From assembly GCA_023423045.1 (NCBI GenBank), contig JAFAGA010000017.1:3450-67449 (forward strand): DNA of 64,000 nt, given 5' to 3'. Positions 58,994-64,000 of the stretch are shown here, piece after piece. Position numbers and translations under genes: made by a program. This DNA comes from Bacillota bacterium (lineage in GTDB: Bacteria; Bacillota; Clostridia; Lachnospirales; Lachnospiraceae). The number at the start of each line of letters is the position of its first letter. Position 1 is the stretch's first letter. Below the pieces are notes generated by a model. It saw only the letters and a list, made by a program, of their open reading frames with translations. It did no database searches and was not told where the DNA came from.

Positions 58994-60316
58994 ATGGTTA
59001 AAATAACTTTTATGGGTGCCGGAAGCACGGTGTTTGCCAGGAATGTTCTGGGGGATGCTATGTGCACCCCAAGCCTTTGTGAGGCGGAAATCGCTCTCTA
59101 TGATATTGATGCCAAGAGGTTGGAGGAATCAGAAATCATACTGAAGGCAATCAACAAAAATGTTAATTCTTCAAGAGCTCAGATCAAGACCTATCTGGGA
59201 GTGGAGCAGAGAAAGGAAGCCCTCAGGAACGCTGATTTCGTAATTAATGCAATTCAGGTGGGCGGCTATGATCCCTGCACGATTGTGGATTTTGAGATTC
59301 CCAAGAAATACGGCCTCAGACAGACCATCGCGGATACGCTGGGAATCGGGGGAATTATGCGTGGACTGCGTACCATCCCTGTGATGAGGGATTTTGCAAG
59401 GGATATGGAAGAGGTATGTCCGAATACCCTGTTCCTGAATTATACGAATCCCATGTCAATCCTGACCGGATATATGCAAAGATATACTAATATTCGTACT
59501 GTCGGCTTATGCCATAGTGTTCAGGTTTGCTCCGAGACGGTGCTGAAGGGACTGGATATGGAGGATAAGCTGGAGGGACGCAGTGATTTTATTGCCGGTA
59601 TCAACCATATGGCATGGCTTTTAGAGATCAAAGACAAGGACGGAAAGGATCTGTATCCGGAGATTAAAGAGCGTGCCCTGAAGAAGAACGCCACAGAGAA
59701 GCACAATGATATGGTGCGCTATGAATACATTAAGCACCTTGGTTATTATTGCACGGAATCCAGCGAGCACAATGCAGAATATAATCCCTTCTTTATTAAG
59801 GACAAGTATCCGGAGCTGATTGACCGGTTTAATATTCCGCTGGATGAATATCCGAGAAGATGCGTGAACCAGATCGAGGGCTGGGAGAATGAGAAGAATA
59901 ATATCCTCCAGGATGGAAAAATCACTCATGAACGTTCCCATGAGTACGCTTCTTATATTATGGAGGCGGTTGTAACGAATCAACCCATTAAGATTGGCGG
60001 CAATGTGTTGAATACCGGCCTGATCGATAATCTTCCTGCAGATGCCTGCGTGGAGGTTCCGTGCCTTGTGGATGCACAGGGAATCCATCCCTGCCATGTG
60101 GGTAGATTGCCGGTGCAGCTGGCAGCGTTGAATATGACGAATGTCAATGTCCAGCTGATGACCATTGAAGCGGCATGTACCGGAAAGCGCGAGAATATCT
60201 ACCAGGCTGCGATGCTGGATCCGCATACTGCTGCAGAACTGTCCCTTGACGATATTGTTTCCATGTGTGATGAGTTAATCGAGGCTCATGGAGAGTATAT
60301 GAAGGATTATTTATAA
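58994..60316 (+). CDS. melA: Alpha-galactosidase, glycoside hydrolase family 4
   Basis: 440 residues. GH4 enzymes use NAD and a Mn ion and cleave by an oxidation-elimination route rather than classical hydrolysis. The NAD site is FMGAGSTVFARN; the metal ligands are C173 (GLCHS) and H205 (AGINHMAW). NYTNPMSILT is the family substrate loop. MelA-type alpha-galactosidase is the best fit over the alpha-glucosidase and glucuronidase branches. AAAAGGAG lies upstream. It is divergent from the AraC regulator and ends in a shared terminator. Confidence 0.9.
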   Translation: MVKITFMGAGSTVFARNVLGDAMCTPSLCEAEIALYDIDAKRLEESEIILKAINKNVNSSRAQIKTYLGVEQRKEALRNADFVINAIQVGGYDPCTIVDFEIPKKYGLRQTIADTLGIGGIMRGLRTIPVMRDFARDMEEVCPNTLFLNYTNPMSILTGYMQRYTNIRTVGLCHSVQVCSETVLKGLDMEDKLEGRSDFIAGINHMAWLLEIKDKDGKDLYPEIKERALKKNATEKHNDMVRYEYIKHLGYYCTESSEHNAEYNPFFIKDKYPELIDRFNIPLDEYPRRCVNQIEGWENEKNNILQDGKITHERSHEYASYIMEAVVTNQPIKIGGNVLNTGLIDNLPADACVEVPCLVDAQGIHPCHVGRLPVQLAALNMTNVNVQLMTIEAACTGKRENIYQAAMLDPHTAAELSLDDIVSMCDELIEAHGEYMKDYL

Positions 60317-60344
60317 AAAGTGGTGGAATAGAAGAGTATTATAG

Positions 60345-60405
60345 AAAAAACGGCCTCTTTGATATGGATGTTGTAGAACATTCTGTCATGGAGGCCGTTT
60401 TTTTG
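60345..60405. terminator. Bidirectional terminator (melA / LacI gene)
   Basis: Arms AAAACGGCCTC (60347-60357) and GAGGCCGTTTT (60391-60401), with A/T runs on both sides, between convergent genes. Confidence 0.8.
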
Positions 60406-60499
60406 AATGGACGGAACATGGTTTGGAAGCTGCCATCTCCGTTTTATAATAAATGCAAAGAGTCCATTTGAGTTTTTGAGAGGGATGGAGATTGTTATG

Positions 60500-61504
60500 C
60501 TATCTTTGCGGCATATTAAGGTTTTGTACCGATTCTCTATCGATCAGTTCGACATCCAGGATAATACTCTGCATCGGCAGGTCGGGATCATTGATATGCT
60601 GGAATAAAATATCGATGGCAAAATGGGCTTTTTTCATAATATCCTGAGAGATAGTGGTAAGCCTTGGAGAGATATACCCGCTCATGGGCAGATTATCGAA
60701 GCCGATCACGGAAAAATCTTCAGGGACACGGCAGCCTTTCTGCTTCATGCGGTCAACCAGCTCGACGGCAGTATTGTCTGCTGCGGCAAATATGGCAGTA
60801 GGGGGTCTTTTCATAGTGCATAATTTCTGAATGGTTTCGTCCATATTCCAGGGCTCTATAATATGATCCTCGTCCAGGTGAAAGCCTGCCTTTTCAATCG
60901 TATCCTTAAATCCTTTTAATCGCTGCTGGATAAGTTGGCTCATCGCGGTGTGAAGGGTGACAAAAGCAAAATCCCGATGGCCGTTCTCTATAAAATGCCG
61001 GGCTGCCAAAAAACCTCCTTTATAATCGTCGATTCCAATATTAATCAGCTGCCTGACACTGCTATAGCAGTCTGTGAATACAAGCGGAATACGGTTGCTA
61101 TCCTGTATCTGCTTTATATAGGCATCAAAGACACCTAAAAAAATTGCACCTTCCGCTCTCCAGGATTGTAAATGCGTTATAATGTCAGTGTATTCGCTAA
61201 TGAAATGAACCATAGTATTATAACCGCGCTGCTGGACCTGGGATATAATATAGCCAAGCATAGAGGAATTGTATGGCCATTCCAGCGCATTATGATCTCC
61301 CTGTATAATAATTGAGATAATCCTGGATGATTTGGAGGACAGGCTTCTGGCGGAGGAATTGGGAACATAGCCCAGACGGTGAATAATGGAGTTTATCTTT
61401 TCTATATTTTCATCAGAAACTTCTGAATACTTCTGATTTATAACACGAGATACGGTCATAATACTTACCCCGGCCTCTTTTGCTATATCTTTTAAAGTTA
61501 TCAT
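60500..61504 (-). CDS. LacI family transcriptional regulator
   Basis: 334 residues. The N-terminal helix-turn-helix is TLKDIAKEAGVSIMTVSRVIN, followed by the hinge helix PNSSARSLSSKSSRI. The periplasmic-binding-type effector domain has GIDDYKGGFLAARHFIENGHRDFAFV and VIGFDNLPMSGYISPRLTTI. It is divergent from the carbohydrate importer genes, and two CGATAACAGTAAA-type sites lie in the gap between them, so it probably represses the importer until a sugar binds. AAAGGAAG precedes the ATG. Confidence 0.93.
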   Translation of the reverse strand: MITLKDIAKEAGVSIMTVSRVINQKYSEVSDENIEKINSIIHRLGYVPNSSARSLSSKSSRIISIIIQGDHNALEWPYNSSMLGYIISQVQQRGYNTMVHFISEYTDIITHLQSWRAEGAIFLGVFDAYIKQIQDSNRIPLVFTDCYSSVRQLINIGIDDYKGGFLAARHFIENGHRDFAFVTLHTAMSQLIQQRLKGFKDTIEKAGFHLDEDHIIEPWNMDETIQKLCTMKRPPTAIFAAADNTAVELVDRMKQKGCRVPEDFSVIGFDNLPMSGYISPRLTTISQDIMKKAHFAIDILFQHINDPDLPMQSIILDVELIDRESVQNLNMPQR

Positions 61505-61657
61505 AAATACTTCCTTTCTGAGAACGGTAACACTGTCCTGCTTCTTTCTAATGTCTATATTATATAGAGTAAAAGAGAAGAATACAATAGCCTTTTAACT
61601 ATGATTGCAGTAAGACGGCTAAAATATGTGTCTGAATTGGTAAAATAATATTTATTT

Positions 61658-61671
61658 TGGTACCGATAACA
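61658..61671 (+). promoter_or_regulatory. Candidate LacI-family operator 1
   Basis: TGGTACCGATAACA shares CGATAACAGTAAA with operator 2 and is partly palindromic about the central CG. The surrounding gap 61505-61852 is AT-rich and otherwise holds only the items listed at 61776 and 61811. Confidence 0.5.
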
Positions 61672-61775
61672 GTAAAATAGAGATAAAGTAGAAAAAAATA
61701 TTAGTTTGGTTTGTGCAATAAGTATATATTATACATCTATATTAAAACTTGGGAGGAAATATAGTATAAAATATA

Positions 61776-61804
61776 TTGACAATAGCAGATAAAAATGATA
61801 ATGT
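61776..61804 (+). promoter_or_regulatory. Promoter of the carbohydrate importer operon
   Basis: Consensus TTGACA (61776-61781). With a 17-base spacer the -10 would be TAATGT (61799-61804), which is weak; GATAAT at 61797 is an alternative. Operator 2 follows directly. Confidence 0.5.
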
Positions 61805-61810
61805 TATAAG

Positions 61811-61824
61811 TGTTAGCGATAACA
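61811..61824 (+). promoter_or_regulatory. Candidate LacI-family operator 2
   Basis: TGTTAGCGATAACA is a near-perfect palindrome (TGTTA-N-CG-N-TAACA) of the LacI/CcpA type, placed just after the -10 region where a bound repressor would block transcription. Confidence 0.6.
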
Positions 61825-61852
61825 GTAAAGTAATTGTAAAGGAAGGGGAAAA

Positions 61853-61987
61853 ATGGAGCTAGAAAAGACACACTGGGCGAAGAATTCTGTCATATGCCCA
61901 ATAGACACGGGAGATTATACGGTTGGTGATTACGGTGGCGCCGGAGGGGCAGCAGGTACACTGATGCAAGGCGAAAGAAGGAGGTAA
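61853..61987 (+). CDS. Small ORF, 44 residues, upstream of the importer
   Basis: It starts at the ATG 61853 behind GGAAGGGG and ends at TAA 61985-61987, with the AGGAGG that serves the next gene forming its last codons. The product starts MELEKTHWAKNSV and has a Gly/Ala-rich part (GDYGGAGGAAG). I do not recognise it. It may be a translated leader that couples to the permease start, or chance. The well-placed ribosome binding site and the overlap with the permease signal are the only support. Confidence 0.4.
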   Translation: MELEKTHWAKNSVICPIDTGDYTVGDYGGAGGAAGTLMQGERRR

Positions 61988-61990
61988 GGG

Positions 61991-62929
61991 ATGAAGGCAT
62001 CAAAAACAGGCAGAAACAATGTGAATGGGTTGTGGCTGCGGATATATAAAAACTGGGGATTATATCTACTGTTGTTACCCGCGGTAATTCTCCTGGTTTG
62101 CTTTACATATAAGCCGATGTACGGTGTTTTGATTTCCTTTAAAGAATATCGTCCGGTGGATGGGATCTATGGAAGCGGATGGGCTCAGCCATGGTTTAAA
62201 TATTTTAAAAAATACTTTGTTTCCTACCAATTCGTACCTACGATCAGGAATACTCTAACGATCACGCTATACAGCCTGCTTGTATTTCCGGTGCCTGTCA
62301 TGCTGGCCTTAAGCGTGAACCAGATGAGGAATGGGAAGTTTAAAAAGCTGTTTCAGACAGTTACCTATATGCCTCATTTCATTTCAACCGTAGTCCTGGT
62401 GGGTTTGCTCACGCTGCTTTTATCACCCGGCAGCGGAATCTTTGGTTCTATCTGCAATCTGCTGGGAGTTGAGGCCCCGAATCTGCTTGGAAAGGCAGGA
62501 GCCATGAAACATCTCTACGTCTGGAGTGATATCTGGCAGCATGCTGGATGGGACAGCATTATTTATATTGCCGCATTGTCAGGGGTCGATCCGAGTCTCT
62601 ATGAAGCAGCTACGGTAGACGGAGCCTCTAAAATGCAAAAGCTCAGGTTTATTGATATTCCCATGCTGATCCCTACGGCAGTAATTATGCTGATTATGAG
62701 AGCGGGCGGACTGATGAGTCTTGGCTTTGAGAAGGTGTATTTGATGCAGAATGATTTAAATATTTCCAGCAGCGAGGTTATCTCTACTTATGTATACAAG
62801 ATCGGTGTGATAAACACGCAATACAGCTATTCGGCGGCAATCAACCTGTTTAGTACCGTTGTGAACTTTATCCTGCTGATCATAGTAAATAAAATAGCGA
62901 AAAGTGTCAGCGAGAGCAGCTTGTGGTAG
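61991..62929 (+). CDS. Carbohydrate ABC transporter permease (LplB type)
   Basis: 312 residues, six membrane segments, first membrane subunit of a CUT1-family sugar importer of the LplB/polysaccharide branch. The start region WGLYLLLLPAVILLVCFTYKPMYGVLISFKEYRP is typical. The EAA loop that docks on the ATPase reads YEAATVDGASKMQKLRFIDIP. AGGAGG at 61979 supports the ATG. No ATPase is in the window, so it probably uses a shared MsmK-type ATPase. The binding protein most likely follows beyond the window. Confidence 0.92.
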   Translation: MKASKTGRNNVNGLWLRIYKNWGLYLLLLPAVILLVCFTYKPMYGVLISFKEYRPVDGIYGSGWAQPWFKYFKKYFVSYQFVPTIRNTLTITLYSLLVFPVPVMLALSVNQMRNGKFKKLFQTVTYMPHFISTVVLVGLLTLLLSPGSGIFGSICNLLGVEAPNLLGKAGAMKHLYVWSDIWQHAGWDSIIYIAALSGVDPSLYEAATVDGASKMQKLRFIDIPMLIPTAVIMLIMRAGGLMSLGFEKVYLMQNDLNISSSEVISTYVYKIGVINTQYSYSAAINLFSTVVNFILLIIVNKIAKSVSESSLW

Positions 62930-62944
62930 AAGGGGGAATGGCTG

Positions 62945-63856
62945 ATGTTAGATATGCAGAAGGAGAAAAAGAGTAAGCTTCACCAGGGCGTTTCGGATAA
63001 GATCTTTCAAATCGCACTGAATGTCATTGCGGTCCTGATCTTGGTTATTATTTTGTATCCGCTCTATTTTGTCATTATTGCATCCTTCAGTGATCCTGCG
63101 GCGGTATCCGGAGGACAGGTATGGCTTCTTCCAAAGGGGCTGACCATGGACGGCTACGAGGAGCTGTTCCGCCATAAAGAAATTTGGACCGGATATGCCA
63201 ATACGATTTTATATACCCTGGCAGGGACGGTGATTGGATTGGTGGTAAATCTGTTTGCGGCCTATGCTTTGTCCAGGAAGGATCTGGTCGGACGTAAATT
63301 TTTTAATTTAATGTTCATTTTTACTATGTTTTTTAACGGAGGGCTGATACCGACCTTTTTAACGATTAAGGATTTTCATCTGTATGACACCTTTCTGGTT
63401 ATGGTGCTTCCCTTTTCCGTATCTGTTTACAATATCATCGTTGCAAGAACCTTTTTTCAGACCAATGTACCGAGCGAATTAAACGATGCGGCTAAAATAG
63501 ACGGCTGCGGGAATCTGTATTATTTCTTTAAGATAGTACTTCCCTTATCCAAGGCAATCATAGCGGTATTGGCCTTGTGGACGGCAGTCGGCATGTGGAA
63601 CTCCTATTTTAATGCCCTGATCTATCTGAAGGATGCGGCGAAATATCCGCTGCAACTGATCCTTAGGAACATATTGATCACAAATAATTTACAGATGTCC
63701 TTCGGAAGCGGAGAAGCGATGCAGGTTGCGCTTCGTCTGTCCAATCTGATGAGGTATTCGGTTATTATTGTTTCCACGGTACCCATCATGTGTTTCTATC
63801 CATTTGTTCAAAAGCATTTTAATCAAGGTGTTATGATCGGCGCTGTCAAAGGCTAG
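62945..63856 (+). CDS. Carbohydrate ABC transporter permease (LplC/YtcP type)
   Basis: 303 residues, six membrane segments, second membrane subunit of the CUT1 importer. Family text includes LYPLYFVIIASFSDPAAVSGG, FNLMFIFTMFFNGGLIPTFL and the EAA-type loop ELNDAAKIDGCGNLYYFFKIVLP, ending FVQKHFNQGVMIGAVKG. It follows the first permease by 15 bases. The 144 bases after its stop hold no start of a gene that I can support before the window ends. Confidence 0.92.
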   Translation: MLDMQKEKKSKLHQGVSDKIFQIALNVIAVLILVIILYPLYFVIIASFSDPAAVSGGQVWLLPKGLTMDGYEELFRHKEIWTGYANTILYTLAGTVIGLVVNLFAAYALSRKDLVGRKFFNLMFIFTMFFNGGLIPTFLTIKDFHLYDTFLVMVLPFSVSVYNIIVARTFFQTNVPSELNDAAKIDGCGNLYYFFKIVLPLSKAIIAVLALWTAVGMWNSYFNALIYLKDAAKYPLQLILRNILITNNLQMSFGSGEAMQVALRLSNLMRYSVIIVSTVPIMCFYPFVQKHFNQGVMIGAVKG

Positions 63857-64000
63857 GTGCCGGCATCACAAATAAAGGTAGTGTAAAGTTTGGTATGAAA
63901 AACTGATGTAAAAAATATGACCCTTTGAACATTGAAAAAGCAAATATTATGACCAGAAATTTATGCAGTGGTAGGCAGCGCCAACCTTGAGTGCAACAAA

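Overview
The window looks like chromosomal DNA of an anaerobic, low-to-mid GC Gram-positive bacterium, most likely a Lachnospiraceae-type Clostridium. This is inferred from gene content: a T-box-controlled archaeal-type AspRS/GatCAB operon, pyruvate formate-lyase, NfnAB, a brockii-type secondary alcohol dehydrogenase, a corrinoid-protein activator, strong AGGAGG ribosome binding sites and SPASM radical SAM enzymes. I saw no transposase, integrase, rRNA or CRISPR array.

Layout: 1-5.8 kb, an oligopeptide ABC importer (oppABCDF; oppA enters from outside the window). 5.9-7.0 kb, an AT-rich patch with a GNAT acetyltransferase and a broken aminoglycoside-phosphotransferase-like gene. 7.1-10.7 kb, a peptidase S66 and an LtaS-like phosphoglycerol transferase (cell envelope). 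10.9-16.0 kb, a T-box leader followed by aspS2-gatC-gatA-gatB, the tRNA-dependent amidation route. 16.2-19.1 kb, PilZ, VOC and an isolated FliK-like protein. 19.3-28.5 kb, the accessory cluster discussed below. 28.7-35.0 kb, gltBD. 35.1-38.4 kb, pflB-pflA. 38.4-41.3 kb, an ECF transporter. 41.3-43.5 kb, a chemoreceptor. 43.5-47.4 kb, an alcohol dehydrogenase and nfnAB, divergent, each with a Rex-like operator. 47.5-50.5 kb, an ABC-2 exporter. 50.7-53.0 kb, a HelD-like helicase. 53.2-55.6 kb, a CE7 esterase, a secreted Big2 protein and two tRNAs (Val, Met). 55.7-58 kb, a corrinoid activator and a broken permease. 58-64 kb, an AraC regulator, a GH4 alpha-galactosidase, a LacI regulator and two permeases of a carbohydrate importer.

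The most unusual region is 19357-28514. It reads as a quorum-type, regulated, ribosomally made and modified peptide (RiPP) locus. In order it holds a LytTR response regulator, an AgrC-like histidine kinase, a LytTR-type direct repeat with promoter, a 20-residue ORF (21516-21578), a 58-residue Ala/Val/Pro-rich candidate precursor ending in Lys-Tyr-Cys-Trp (21711-21887), an M50 membrane protease, a radical SAM/SPASM protein, a lipoprotein, an ABC exporter (one ATPase, two membrane subunits) and a second radical SAM/SPASM protein. The order peptide, radical SAM, M50 protease and ABC exporter recalls the Bacillus yyd/epe locus, but the peptide and the two PqqD-SPASM enzymes do not match it. The first radical SAM protein appears to have lost about 40 residues, including the first cysteine of its CxxxCxxC motif.

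A second theme is gene decay by internal loss. The phosphotransferase, the APC permease and this radical SAM gene all keep recognisable flanks but lack a middle segment.
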